NCBI GenBank assembly: GCA_019694455.1
Contig: JAIBBY010000026.1
Location: forward strand, 1-64,000
Reading direction: 5' to 3'
Source of the DNA: Pirellulales bacterium
GTDB lineage: Bacteria > Planctomycetota > Planctomycetia > Pirellulales > JAEUIK01
DNA: 64,000 nucleotides
In this document: one piece after another, positions 17,107 to 25,987 of the stretch
How positions within the stretch are numbered: the first letter of the stretch is position 1
How the letters are laid out: every line of letters begins with the position of its first letter
Position numbers and translations under genes: made by a program
The notes under the pieces: model-generated
Told to the model about the DNA's origin: nothing
Databases searched by the model: none
Seen by the model: the letters and a program-made list of their open reading frames with translations, nothing else

Positions 17107-17556
17107 GACAATCGCGCCGCTTGGGGGCGCCTCAAGCTGACTGACTGGACTGGATGGCGCTCGCTGGCGCACGACCGGCACGAGTTTATCAGACGCGCGC
17201 GATCGGCGAAAACGCGCTGAGGCCAAGCCGCAGTGTGTACGGTTGTTGTTGACGTTTCGCATCGTCGTCGGTGGGCGCCGAAGGGCGTGCGTCGAATTTT
17301 CGCAACACCGCGATTTTTGTGCGGCGCTCCTGATTGCCGTCAGTGTTTTCGACCTAACCGCGTAATCTGCCGGATGTTATCGCGGCCTGCGCGGCGCCGG
17401 ATTGCGATTGTATTGTCGCTTGGTACGCGTGGTGCTTTTCGAGAGGCACTCGACGCCGCTGGCTCTGATCTCACACCAAAAGTCACGGCGCGAAGGAGTC
17501 GCCTGAAAGGCGGGCGACCTTAGTTTCCAGGGCGTTTCTAGTTCAAGGAGTCCCGT
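17107..17556. promoter_or_regulatory. Long non-coding region upstream of the Tad pilus operon
   Basis: 450 bases without a supported gene. It separates the divergent dehydrogenase gene and flp, and holds a sigma-54-like element at 17421-17436 and a strong ribosome-binding site AAGGAG (17545-17550) six bases before the GTG of flp. A few small open frames here lack coding features. Confidence 0.6.
17421..17436 (+). promoter_or_regulatory. Sigma-54-like (-24/-12) promoter upstream of flp
   Basis: TGGTACG-CGTG-GTGCT matches the TGGYACR-N4-TTGCW consensus with one mismatch at the first T of the -12 block. GG (17422-17423) and GC (17434-17435) have the required 12-base spacing. Predicted start near 17447, about 110 bases before flp. 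Confidence 0.5.
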
Positions 17557-17889
17557 GTGAAAGCAGTACTGCAAAGGGTCTGGCAGGAGGAGCACGGCGT
17601 GCTCACCTTCGAATGGATTCTGCTGATCACCGTGCTGGTGATCGGTATTGTCGGCGGCTTGAGCGCTGTCCGCGACGCGCTCATCAGCGAACTCGGCGAT
17701 GTCGCCGAGGCCATCGTCTCGCTCGACCAGTCGTACTTCATCATCTGGCCGGTCGAAGCTGTCGCCCACGACAGCGCGATGGATGGCGCCACGCAGTCGG
17801 TGTTTGTCGACACCAACTGCAACCGCGCCGCAAGCTGCCGTCCGCCGGTTCCCCGGATGGGCCAACAGGTCAACCTGGGCGGCCTCTAG
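17557..17889 (+). CDS. flp: Flp-type (type IVb) prepilin
   Basis: 110 residues from GTG 17557. A short charged leader ends at Gly14, followed by VLTFEWILLITVLVIGIVGG. This fits the type IVb prepilin cleavage site G/XXXXE-Y with Glu at +5 and Trp in place of Tyr at +6. The C-terminal half is unusually long for Flp (about 60 residues), with a pair of cysteines (TNCNRAASCRPP). It heads the Tad operon and is expected to be cleaved by the adjacent prepilin peptidase. A paralogue lies at 61488-61727. A stable hairpin follows the stop codon and may raise pilin mRNA over the rest. Confidence 0.85.
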   Translation: MKAVLQRVWQEEHGVLTFEWILLITVLVIGIVGGLSAVRDALISELGDVAEAIVSLDQSYFIIWPVEAVAHDSAMDGATQSVFVDTNCNRAASCRPPVPRMGQQVNLGGL

Positions 17890-17906
17890 TCCCGCAAGTC
17901 TCGCCT

Positions 17907-17925
17907 GACCGCGGCGTAAGCGGTC
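17907..17925 (+). other. Small hairpin after flp
   Basis: GACCGC (17907-17912) pairs with GCGGTC (17920-17925) over a seven-base loop. It lies upstream of the larger hairpin in the flp-cpaA gap. Confidence 0.45.
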
Positions 17926-17944
17926 GCCTGAACGATCCCCGGTC

Positions 17945-17974
17945 CTCCGCGGCACGGTACGCCGTGCCGCGGAG
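17945..17974 (+). other. Perfect 13-bp hairpin with UACG tetraloop between flp and cpaA
   Basis: CTCCGCGGCACGG pairs completely with CCGTGCCGCGGAG around loop TACG. C(UACG)G is a member of the ultrastable UNCG tetraloop class. There is no T-run, so it is probably an mRNA stabiliser or processing site, not a terminator. Confidence 0.8.
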
Positions 17975-18027
17975 ATCCACCGGACTCTCTCCCAGTCAAC
18001 GCAACTAGTAACGCAACGAGAAGCAAC

Positions 18028-18549
18028 GTGACGATCTCTTGGATGTTTCTGCTGGCGGTTGCGGCTTTCACAGCCACGGCGGCCATTACCGACATTCGCT
18101 ATCGCCGTATCCCCAACTACCTCACCGTGCCAGTGGCGGCTGCGGGCCTCGTGTTTCACACGCTCCACCCCCAAGGGTTTGGCCTGTTCACTGCCGCAGC
18201 CGGGTTGCTGGTCGGTTTCGCACTGCTATTGGCGCCGGCCTTGATGGGGGGCAGCGGCATGGGCGACGTCAAGCTGCTGGCCGCGCTCGGCGCGTGGCTC
18301 GGTCCCAAGCTCACGTTGGTGGCGTTTGCCGTCAGCATCGGGCTGGCCGCGCTATTGGCCATTGGCATGTTGATCTACGTCGCTGTCGACAAAGGCGTCT
18401 TGCAGATGCAGCGCCGCATTGGTCCACCGCAGCCAATCATGAGCTATCCCGCCAGGCGCGTCGAACATCGCCTGCTACCGTTTGCCGTGCCGGTCGCGCT
18501 CGGCGCCTGGCTGATCCTTGCCTGGTCGGTTTTGACCCAAGGCCTCTAG
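18028..18549 (+). CDS. cpaA: Prepilin peptidase CpaA/TadV (A24 family)
   Basis: 173 residues from GTG 18028. An aspartic membrane protease with the two catalytic sites DIRYRRIPN (about residue 22) and GGSGMGDVKLL (GxGD, about residue 76). About six hydrophobic segments span the inner membrane. It lacks the N-terminal methylase domain of PilD, as is usual for TadV. It should cleave Flp and the TadE/TadG-like pseudopilins encoded on either side. Confidence 0.92.
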   Translation: MTISWMFLLAVAAFTATAAITDIRYRRIPNYLTVPVAAAGLVFHTLHPQGFGLFTAAAGLLVGFALLLAPALMGGSGMGDVKLLAALGAWLGPKLTLVAFAVSIGLAALLAIGMLIYVAVDKGVLQMQRRIGPPQPIMSYPARRVEHRLLPFAVPVALGAWLILAWSVLTQGL

Positions 18550-18564
18550 TCGAATTTTCCACCC

Positions 18565-18999
18565 ATGAGTCGATTCACCGTGTCCAAACCATCCCGCAAA
18601 ACTCGCCGTCGTGGCGCCCTCACCATCGAGTTGGTGATGGTGCTCCCGGTGGTGCTGCTCGTGCTGCTGGCGATCGTGGAGATCAGCCTGTTGCTGGTCG
18701 CTGGCCAGGCGGTGAGCGCCGCCGCCGGAGTCGGCGCTCGCGAGGCCACCATGCCGGGCGCCACCCGTGCAACGGTCGAGCAAGCGGTGGCCCATTCGCT
18801 GCAACCCTGGAAGTTTGGACCGCGGATCGACGTGGTGCAGATCGATCCGCCGTTCGTCTCGCTTGTCGCGCCGGGCAAGCCGGTAACGGTCACGGTCAGC
18901 GTCGATGCCGCGGCCGCCGCGCCCGACCTGCTCAAGTACATCGGAATTTCACTGTCTGGCCACAAACTATCGACGACCTACGTCGCCCGTAAAGAGTAA
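18565..18999 (+). CDS. tadE: TadE-like pseudopilin
   Basis: 144 residues. Basic leader (SRKTRRRG) followed by ALTIELVMVLPVVLLVLLAIVEISLLL, a prepilin-type site with Glu at +5 and a single membrane helix. Fits TadE domain proteins, minor pseudopilins of the Tad pilus. It starts 15 bases after cpaA, and cpaB follows 34 bases later. Confidence 0.87.
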   Translation: MSRFTVSKPSRKTRRRGALTIELVMVLPVVLLVLLAIVEISLLLVAGQAVSAAAGVGAREATMPGATRATVEQAVAHSLQPWKFGPRIDVVQIDPPFVSLVAPGKPVTVTVSVDAAAAAPDLLKYIGISLSGHKLSTTYVARKE

Positions 19000-19033
19000 G
19001 CACACACAACGTCTGGCTTTGAGGAACCCTTCG

Positions 19034-19942
19034 ATGAAACGCATCACACCTGCCACCGTCAGCCTTGGCGTTTTCGCGATTCTGTTGGGCCTGGTCACGG
19101 CCTACAGCGTGAAGCGATTCTTGGAACCCGCTCCGGCCCGCACCGCGACCATCGTCGTGCCGCGAGTGAATCTGCCCAAGTACAGCCGCATCCGCGAACA
19201 GGACATCGAAGAGATCAAAGTGCCTGTCAACGAGGCCCCCGCCGACGCCCTGCACAGCGCTTCGGTCGCCCTCTATCGTCTGGTGAAAGACACGGTGATC
19301 GCGGGCGAACCCCTCAAAGATGAAGACCTCTACGACGTCGGCAAGACGCCGACCTTGGCCGAACAGCTTCCGCCGGGCTTCCGCGCGGTGACCGTAGCGG
19401 TCGATTCCAACGACGCCTTGGATGGCGTACTGGTGCCCGACTCCCTCATTGATCTATCGCTCACCGTCCGCGGCGAGCATCCCGAATTGGGTGGCGTGTC
19501 GACTTTGACCTTGCTCAAAGGCATCAAGGTGCTGGCCACCAATCAAGACCTCTATCCGACCGAGGAGCGGCTGAACCAGCCGTTGCGCACGATCACCGTG
19601 GCCGCCACGCCGGAAGACGCCAACAAGCTGATTCTGGCCCAGCGCTTCGGCACGTTGAGCGTCACCCTTCGTAGCGCCACCGAAGCCATTCAACTGGCCA
19701 GTCACAACGCGGGCGAAAACCGCGTGAACCCCGCCAGCATCCTGGGCCTGCCCCCCGTGGTGCAGAAGAAGGCGCAGGTGTGGCGCGGCGACTCGATGCA
19801 AGAACTCACGTTCACCAACGATCAGATCAACGAATCGCGCGAGGCGACGGCCGCCGCCGAGCAATCGGCTAATCGCACCGCAACGGAAAGCAACGCGTCG
19901 ACGCCGGTCGCGGCCGAAGGGATCTTTTCGAGCGGTTTCTAG
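19034..19942 (+). CDS. cpaB: Flp pilus assembly protein CpaB/RcpC
   Basis: 302 residues from ATG 19034. N-terminal membrane helix (VSLGVFAILLGLVTAYSV) then a SAF/CpaB domain: ARTATIVVPRVNLPKYSRIREQDIEE and later the pattern GFRAVTVAVDSNDALDGVLVPDSLIDL. CpaB is a periplasmic protein that works with the secretin in Tad machines. The C-terminal 40 residues are low complexity. The expected next gene, the CpaC secretin, is replaced by a TadG-like gene. Confidence 0.9.
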   Translation: MKRITPATVSLGVFAILLGLVTAYSVKRFLEPAPARTATIVVPRVNLPKYSRIREQDIEEIKVPVNEAPADALHSASVALYRLVKDTVIAGEPLKDEDLYDVGKTPTLAEQLPPGFRAVTVAVDSNDALDGVLVPDSLIDLSLTVRGEHPELGGVSTLTLLKGIKVLATNQDLYPTEERLNQPLRTITVAATPEDANKLILAQRFGTLSVTLRSATEAIQLASHNAGENRVNPASILGLPPVVQKKAQVWRGDSMQELTFTNDQINESREATAAAEQSANRTATESNASTPVAAEGIFSSGF

Positions 19943-19984
19943 TCGAACGACACTTCGCCTATCACACTTGCCAGTTTTCGCGCC

Positions 19985-21163
19985 ATGAAGAATCAACGAC
20001 ACAACACGAGAAGCCATCGCCAGGCCTACGACCGCCGCGGCGCCGTCACCCTCGTGCTGCTGGCGGTGATCGTCATCGGCATCGCCTTGGCCGCCTGGTC
20101 GATCAATTGGGCCTATCTGGTGCTTATGCAACAGAATATGCAAAAGCGAACCGACTTGATCGCGTTGGCCGCCGCTCCGGCGCTGTTGGACGAGGATCTG
20201 CTGCGCGACGCTCAAGGCGAACCCCAATCGCGACCGGCGGACGATGTTGTCGCGGCTCGGCGTCTGGCCCAACACTATCGCCACCGCGCCAACAGTGCCG
20301 GTGGCGCCGCGTTGGAACTGCACGCCAGCGATGTGAAGTTGACCGCCGGCCGTGTGCCCGATCCCAAGGCCCCTCGGCCGCGATTTGGATTGCGGCCCGC
20401 CACTGGCGCCACCCATGCCTTTAACACGGTTCGCGTTGAGGCTCAACGTTCGCGGTCAGGAGATAACCCGGTCCTGCATCTGCTGGCTGGATTCATGCGT
20501 CCGCACGCAACCACGGTTGGCAGCAATTCGCTGGCCACGCTCGACAATCATGTGGTTGGCTTTCGACCGACTCACCGGCTCAGCGCGCCGGTGGCGCCGC
20601 TGGCGATTTCGAGCCGTGCCTGGAAGCACGATCGCAGCCAGGACTCAGATTCCAACAGCGTCAAAGAGCTAGTGGTCCGTCTGGCGGCGCAGCAGTCGTC
20701 TCCCCTCCCCTCCAACAGCGCGATCGTCGCCACGGGCTCACAACTCAACTTGGCCGCCGCCATCAAACAAGTGTCTCATGGCGTCGTGCCCAGCGAACTA
20801 CTGCCGCGAACTCAAATCCTTGGTCCCGCCACCCCCACCGCCCCCCTGAATTTGCTCGCGACCGAAAAGGCGACCGCGGCCACCGCCGCGGAACTGGCCG
20901 GCCGCTTCAACCAGGTCGCGCGCAGCCAACGCAACATCCGCGCGTTTCCGATCTATAGCGAACTCGACGAAAAATCGCACGAGGCGCGAATCATCGGCTT
21001 TGTGGCCGCCCGCGTGCTTGAGGCCAAGGTGGAAGGGCGCCAATTGACGCTCCGCATCGAGCCAGCCTATCTGATACATCCCACCGTTCATACGACCTCG
21101 CCCCAAAGTCCGCTCCGTCCCGAGCAGAATCTGTATCTGCACAAACTCGCGCTGACGAGTTGA
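19985..21163 (+). CDS. TadG-like Flp pilus assembly protein
   Basis: 392 residues. A basic start and RRGAVTLVLLAVIVIGIALAAW-type helix at residues 17-39 match the N-terminal Tad/TadG domain (DUF2134 relatives), followed by a region typical of these proteins (QQNMQKRTDLIALAAAPALLD). Unlike TadE, the membrane segment lacks Glu at +5. The remaining extracytoplasmic part has no von Willebrand domain that I can see. It occupies the operon position in which a CpaC secretin is often found. Confidence 0.75.
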   Translation: MKNQRHNTRSHRQAYDRRGAVTLVLLAVIVIGIALAAWSINWAYLVLMQQNMQKRTDLIALAAAPALLDEDLLRDAQGEPQSRPADDVVAARRLAQHYRHRANSAGGAALELHASDVKLTAGRVPDPKAPRPRFGLRPATGATHAFNTVRVEAQRSRSGDNPVLHLLAGFMRPHATTVGSNSLATLDNHVVGFRPTHRLSAPVAPLAISSRAWKHDRSQDSDSNSVKELVVRLAAQQSSPLPSNSAIVATGSQLNLAAAIKQVSHGVVPSELLPRTQILGPATPTAPLNLLATEKATAATAAELAGRFNQVARSQRNIRAFPIYSELDEKSHEARIIGFVAARVLEAKVEGRQLTLRIEPAYLIHPTVHTTSPQSPLRPEQNLYLHKLALTS

Positions 21164-21220
21164 GCCACGTTCCAACCCAAACCATCATTCCCGAAATCCA
21201 CGCGAAAAGAGGTGCCTGAG

Positions 21221-22336
21221 ATGCGAATCGTTGTCGCCGACCAAAACCGCGGGCGCAGCCACGAGTTGCGCCGCGCCGTGCTGAGCGAAGGATTGATCTG
21301 CGATTCGCTCGACGCGGTCGATTTCCACCACCTGCCCAACCGACTTGCCGAAGCCGCTGCCGAGCTGGTGTTGGTCGTCTGCGAAGGCGCCTTGAGCGAA
21401 GTGGTCGAAGCCATTCAGGCGGCGCGTAGCGTCGCCAAGGCGCCGATCCTGGTGACCGGCGCCGTGCTCGACGCCGAGCCCATTCGCGCGACGATGGCCG
21501 CCGGCGCCGCCATGTATTTGGACCTGAACCACTTTCAAGACGAGTTCCGGGCCGCCGTGGCCAAGCTGGAAAGCGACGGCCACGTTCCCGACGAACGTGG
21601 TCGTGTGATAGCGATTTACTCCGCCACCGGCGGCGTCGGCGCCACCACGGCCGCCATCAATGTCGCCGCCGACATGGCTCGACAATCCAAGCAGCAGGTG
21701 GCCTTGGCCGAGTTTAAGGCAGGCCCTGGCGACTTATCGCTGTTGTTGGATATCGAACCGCGGTTCTCGCTGTCCAGTGTGTGCAACCAATTGCCGCGTC
21801 TGGACCGGCAGATGCTCGCCGCCTCGATGACCTTGCATGGCGCCGGCCTGCATGTGTTGGCGGGCGACGCTTTCCCAGTGGATGGCGCCCTGTCGAATTC
21901 GCCGCTGCGTCCCGAACTGGTGCGGCAACTCTTGACCTTGCTGCGGCGCATGTACTCGACCACCGTGCTCGATCTCAATCATCAACTCGACGCCACCCAG
22001 CTAGAGGCGATGCGACTGGCCAACCTCGTCACATTCATCGTCCGCCCCGATGTGCCTGGCGTGCGCCGCGCCCGTTGGTCGCTGGAGGTGGCGCTGCGTA
22101 GCGGCGTCTCGCGCGACAAGTTTCGCCTGGTTCTGGCTCGCAGCGGTCAACGAGGGCAACTCTCGCTGGTCAAAGTCGAAGAGACCTTGGGACTATCGGT
22201 CATGCACTCGATTCCCGAAGACACCAGTTCGGTCAATCACGCCATCAATCAAGGCGTGCCTCTGGCCGAATCGTCGTCGCTGTCGCGAATCAATCGCAGC
22301 TTCGCCACCTTGGCTCGCAACGTCCAATTGAACTAG
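21221..22336 (+). CDS. tadZ: Pilus assembly ATPase-like protein CpaE/TadZ
   Basis: 371 residues from ATG 21221, with GAGGTG upstream. Residues 1-115 form an atypical receiver-like domain without a clear phosphoacceptor signature. A MinD/ParA-like domain follows. Its Walker A loop reads SATGGVGATTAAIN, lacking both signature lysines of MinD, as is common in CpaE/TadZ. TadZ localises the Tad machine at the pole or membrane. It lies directly upstream of the TadA ATPase gene. Confidence 0.88.
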   Translation: MRIVVADQNRGRSHELRRAVLSEGLICDSLDAVDFHHLPNRLAEAAAELVLVVCEGALSEVVEAIQAARSVAKAPILVTGAVLDAEPIRATMAAGAAMYLDLNHFQDEFRAAVAKLESDGHVPDERGRVIAIYSATGGVGATTAAINVAADMARQSKQQVALAEFKAGPGDLSLLLDIEPRFSLSSVCNQLPRLDRQMLAASMTLHGAGLHVLAGDAFPVDGALSNSPLRPELVRQLLTLLRRMYSTTVLDLNHQLDATQLEAMRLANLVTFIVRPDVPGVRRARWSLEVALRSGVSRDKFRLVLARSGQRGQLSLVKVEETLGLSVMHSIPEDTSSVNHAINQGVPLAESSSLSRINRSFATLARNVQLN

Positions 22337-22397
22337 CAGGTTGTGGGCATAGCCGCATCAAGACCACTTGCCTATTAGCACTCAGCGGAGTTTTACG

Positions 22398-23759
22398 ATG
22401 TATTCGAGCGACTTGGACCTGTCCCTCAACCTGTGGTCGCAACCCGACTCGCGGGCGGCGGACTGCGTCGACCCCTTTGAAACCGAGTTTCAGCGGCTCA
22501 AGACGCGCATCCACCGCGAACTGATCGACGCCCTCGACCTGTCGCGCATTGGCGCCCTCACCAGCGCGCAGCTCAAGGAGCATGTGCGCGTCCTGGCCGA
22601 GCGCCTGCTCGCCTCTCGGCCAGAACTCTTGTCGCGCATCGATCAAGAGCGCCTGGTCGACGAGCTCTTGGCCGAATCGTTTGGCCTCGGCCCGCTCGAG
22701 CCGTTTCTTCATGATTCGAGCGTGTCCGATATTCTGGTCAACGGCCCGCATGAGGTGTACATCGAACGCCATGGCCGGCTCGAAGAGACGGGCACGGTAT
22801 TCGCCGACGATCAGCACCTGCTGTCGATTATTCAGCGCATCGCCGCCCGCATGGGCCGGCGCATCGACGAATTATCGCCCATGGTCGACGCGCGTCTGCC
22901 GGATGGTTCTCGCGTCAACGCGGTAATTCCTCCGCTGGCGCTGAACGGTCCCACCCTCTCGATTCGCCGCTTTGGCCGCCGTCCACTGGAACTCGACGAC
23001 CTGTTGGCCGCGGGTTCGTTGGCGCCAGAGATCGTTGCCTTCTTGCAGTCGGCGGTAGCCGCCCGCGTGAACATCTTGATCAGCGGTGGAACCGGCGCCG
23101 GCAAAACCACGCTGCTCAACAACCTGTCGCGCTTCATTCCGCATGGCGAGCGACTGGTGACCATCGAAGACGCCGCCGAATTGCAATTGCAGCGTAAACA
23201 CGTCGTGCGGCTCGAAACCCGACCCGCCAACGCCGAAGGGGCGGGCGAGATCACTCCCCGCGACATGGTGCGCAACGCCCTACGTATGCGGCCCGATCGC
23301 ATTGTGATCGGCGAAGTCCGTGGCGGCGAAGCGCTCGACATGTTGCAAGCGATGAACACCGGTCACGAAGGATCGCTCACCACGATCCACGCCAACGACA
23401 CTCACGACGCTCTCTCGCGCTTGGAGCTGATGGTCAGCATGGCCGGCTTCGAACTACCGGTGATGGTGGTCCGCCGCTACGTCGCTTCCGCGATCACGCT
23501 GGTCGTTCATCTGGCGCGCCTCAAGGGTGGCGTTCGCCGGGTCACGCGCGTCTCCGAGATCAACGGACTGCACGACGGCGAGTACCAACTTCGCGATCTG
23601 TTCGCGTTTCGGCAAACCGGTGTCGACGAAGCCGGCGCCGCCAGCGGTCACTTTCATGCCACCGGCAATGTGCCCCGCTGCTTGCCGCGATTGGTCGAGC
23701 AGGGCCATGAACTGCCGCACGACCTATTCATCCAGCGCCAATTGAATGTTCGCGATTAA
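22398..23759 (+). CDS. tadA: Tad secretion ATPase TadA/CpaF
   Basis: 453 residues from ATG 22398. Walker A is GGTGAGKTT with Lys236. An Asp box and Walker B (RPDRIVIGEVRGGEALDML) and the His box (GHEGSLTTIHAND) follow, identifying a VirB11/CpaF-family hexameric ATPase. It powers Flp pilus assembly at the inner membrane. The N-terminal 90 residues carry the CpaF-type helical domain. It lies 15 bases before tadB. Confidence 0.95.
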   Translation: MYSSDLDLSLNLWSQPDSRAADCVDPFETEFQRLKTRIHRELIDALDLSRIGALTSAQLKEHVRVLAERLLASRPELLSRIDQERLVDELLAESFGLGPLEPFLHDSSVSDILVNGPHEVYIERHGRLEETGTVFADDQHLLSIIQRIAARMGRRIDELSPMVDARLPDGSRVNAVIPPLALNGPTLSIRRFGRRPLELDDLLAAGSLAPEIVAFLQSAVAARVNILISGGTGAGKTTLLNNLSRFIPHGERLVTIEDAAELQLQRKHVVRLETRPANAEGAGEITPRDMVRNALRMRPDRIVIGEVRGGEALDMLQAMNTGHEGSLTTIHANDTHDALSRLELMVSMAGFELPVMVVRRYVASAITLVVHLARLKGGVRRVTRVSEINGLHDGEYQLRDLFAFRQTGVDEAGAASGHFHATGNVPRCLPRLVEQGHELPHDLFIQRQLNVRD

Positions 23760-23774
23760 CAACAGAGCAAAACC

Positions 23775-24704
23775 ATGTCGATCGCCATTTTGACGTTTCT
23801 AGGTTTCGCCGCTGCGACCACCGCCGCGCTCGCCGTCGCCCTCTCCATCCGAGACATTCGGGCGGCCGCCGCTGTCGGTGTCGATCGCCGAATCGGTCTC
23901 GATCGCCTCTCGGGCTGGGATCTCGCCAAAGGCCTGGAGTTACCCGTTCCTCAGACCGGCATCAATCGGCTCTTTGCCGAGCTGGTTGAACAGTCGGGCG
24001 TGGCGACCAATGCCGCCACAGCGCTAGCAATCGTGGCGGGGACTGGCGTGGTTGGCCTCGCAGCGCCATTGTTGCTGTTGGAAAACATCCCGCTCGCGGC
24101 GGCCGGTCTATTGTTAGGAACTTTGACGCCGCTCGCCTACTTGGCGATCAAGCGTTGGCGTCGCCGCAAGCTGATTGCGCAGCAGTTGCCGGAAGCCATG
24201 GAGATTTTGGCCGATGGCGTGCGTAGCGGCCGCAGTTTTGAGCAAGCCATGGAGCTGGTGGCCCGTGACGCCCCGGCTCCATTGTCTCAAGAGTTCGCTG
24301 ATAGCGCGTCGCAACTGCGGCTCGGTCAGTCGCCGGTGGCGGTGCTCGAACGTATGGTCTGCCGACTGCCGCTGGCGGAGTTCAAGATTTTGGCGATCAC
24401 CATCCTGGTGCATCGTCAAACGGGCGGCAATCTGGCGCTGTTGGTCGAGCGGCTGGCCGCCGCGACCCGCGATCGCCAGGAGTTTCGCGGCCACGTTCGT
24501 GCCATGACCGCTGGCAGCAAGATATCGGCGATCGGCTTGTTCGTCGGCACCTTCGCGGCGGTGGGTTTGTTGGCCTGGATGGAGCCCGCCTACCTCGGCG
24601 ATTTTCTCGCCAGTCCCATGGGGCCGCCGCTGTTGGCAGTGGCCATTGTGCTCGACCTGGTGGGGTTTGTTTGGGTCTGGCGCATCGCCAAAGTCGATTA
24701 CTAG
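23775..24704 (+). CDS. tadB: Tad inner-membrane platform protein TadB
   Basis: 309 residues. N-terminal helix, a hydrophobic pair near residues 75-115, a cytoplasmic T2SSF domain (LPEAMEILADGVRSGRSFEQAM ... LAITILVHRQTGGNLALLVERL) and two C-terminal membrane helices. The pattern is that of GspF-related TadB. It acts with TadC as the platform beneath the pilus. Confidence 0.9.
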   Translation: MSIAILTFLGFAAATTAALAVALSIRDIRAAAAVGVDRRIGLDRLSGWDLAKGLELPVPQTGINRLFAELVEQSGVATNAATALAIVAGTGVVGLAAPLLLLENIPLAAAGLLLGTLTPLAYLAIKRWRRRKLIAQQLPEAMEILADGVRSGRSFEQAMELVARDAPAPLSQEFADSASQLRLGQSPVAVLERMVCRLPLAEFKILAITILVHRQTGGNLALLVERLAAATRDRQEFRGHVRAMTAGSKISAIGLFVGTFAAVGLLAWMEPAYLGDFLASPMGPPLLAVAIVLDLVGFVWVWRIAKVDY

Positions 24705-24770
24705 TCGTTGTCTAAGAACTCATTCATTCCAGAATTCGTATCCGACGCCATTATTCTAGGATCATCGACC

Positions 24771-25811
24771 ATGAACTTGCTGGCGGTCATCGAAGTGCGG
24801 CATCTACAATCCGACCTCGGCCGTTGGGCCCTTGTGACGGGCGCGTTTGTTGCCTCAGTCGCGCTTGTCGGGCTCATTGGCTGGTGGAGCGCGCGGCGTC
24901 GCGAGCGGGGCGCTCGCCGGCTCGCGGCCGCGACAGGCCAGCCGCTGCATGAGACCGATTCCAGCCTCTTTCAAGACCTTGCGCCTGCATTAGCGGCTCA
25001 GCTTCCCGAAAGTCGCAAGGAGCGCCGCGAGTTTCAAAAGCTGCTCCACGGCGCCGGCTTCTACAGCCCGAACGCGGCAACCACGTTCTACGCGTTGCGG
25101 TTCATCCTGCTCGCCGCTCCGCTCTTGGTCGCTGGCGTGTTCTGCGTGTTGCTAGATAGTCGCTACACATTCATCACAGTGTGCGCTGGTGGCTTGTCGG
25201 CGGCGGTGCTTGGCATGCTGCCGAGGTTGTATGTCTTCTTCCGTCGCCGGCGCCGCATGAAGGCCATCCGCCGCGGCCTGCCCGACACGATCGACATGCT
25301 CAGCATGTGCGTCGGCAGCGGCCTGTCGCTTGGCAACAGCGTCGACTACGTGACGCGGCAACTTTCGAGCTACCCTGATCTTGCCACGGAGTTGACGATT
25401 CTCAAGCGCCAGTCGGAAATGAGTACGCTGGAACTGGCGCTCGCCGAACTGACCGCCCGTGTGCAACTGCCGGAGATACGCCAGTTCGCCAGCCTGCTTA
25501 CGCGGGGCGATCGATTGGGCGCCAAGCTGGCGCCGTCGTTGTTAAGCCAGGCCGACCACCTGCGCACCGCCCGCAAGCAAGCGGCCATGCAGCAGGCCAA
25601 CAAGACTCCGGTCAAACTGGTGTTGCCGCTGATGTTCTGCTTCGCGCCGGCGGCCTTGATTTTGTTGACCGCGCCGGCCGTCATCGAATTGAAAGAGTTC
25701 CTGGCCCCCTCCCACGGCCAGAGCGTGCTCTCAGGGGACGCAGGTCAGCTTTTTGCCCCCAGTCGGGTGATCGACACCCTGGATCAACTGGGTCAGGGAT
25801 TCGACGATTAG
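24771..25811 (+). CDS. tadC: Tad inner-membrane platform protein TadC
   Basis: 346 residues from ATG 24771; a TTG at 24708 would add 21 residues but has no better ribosome-binding site than AGGA near 24758. T2SSF domain: LPDTIDMLSMCVGSGLSLGNSV and LPEIRQFASLLTRGDRLGAKL. Membrane helices near residues 20-38, 100-145 and 285-305 (VLPLMFCFAPAALILL). It is the last gene of the Tad operon; no TadD-type tetratricopeptide gene follows. Confidence 0.88.
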   Translation: MNLLAVIEVRHLQSDLGRWALVTGAFVASVALVGLIGWWSARRRERGARRLAAATGQPLHETDSSLFQDLAPALAAQLPESRKERREFQKLLHGAGFYSPNAATTFYALRFILLAAPLLVAGVFCVLLDSRYTFITVCAGGLSAAVLGMLPRLYVFFRRRRRMKAIRRGLPDTIDMLSMCVGSGLSLGNSVDYVTRQLSSYPDLATELTILKRQSEMSTLELALAELTARVQLPEIRQFASLLTRGDRLGAKLAPSLLSQADHLRTARKQAAMQQANKTPVKLVLPLMFCFAPAALILLTAPAVIELKEFLAPSHGQSVLSGDAGQLFAPSRVIDTLDQLGQGFDD

Positions 25812-25987
25812 CAACCCCGGGGAAGTATTCGCCGGGCTGCTAGAATTGCGGCAGCGTAGCCGCGCTCGCGGCGAGAGGGTAAAAACGCCGCCGCCGATTT
25901 CTTCCCCAGACTTGTAGCCCCCAGGCCGGCCCGCCGCCCGCATCGCCGGAAAGTTCGGCTCGTTAATTCCCTCGCAGCGGACCGCGT

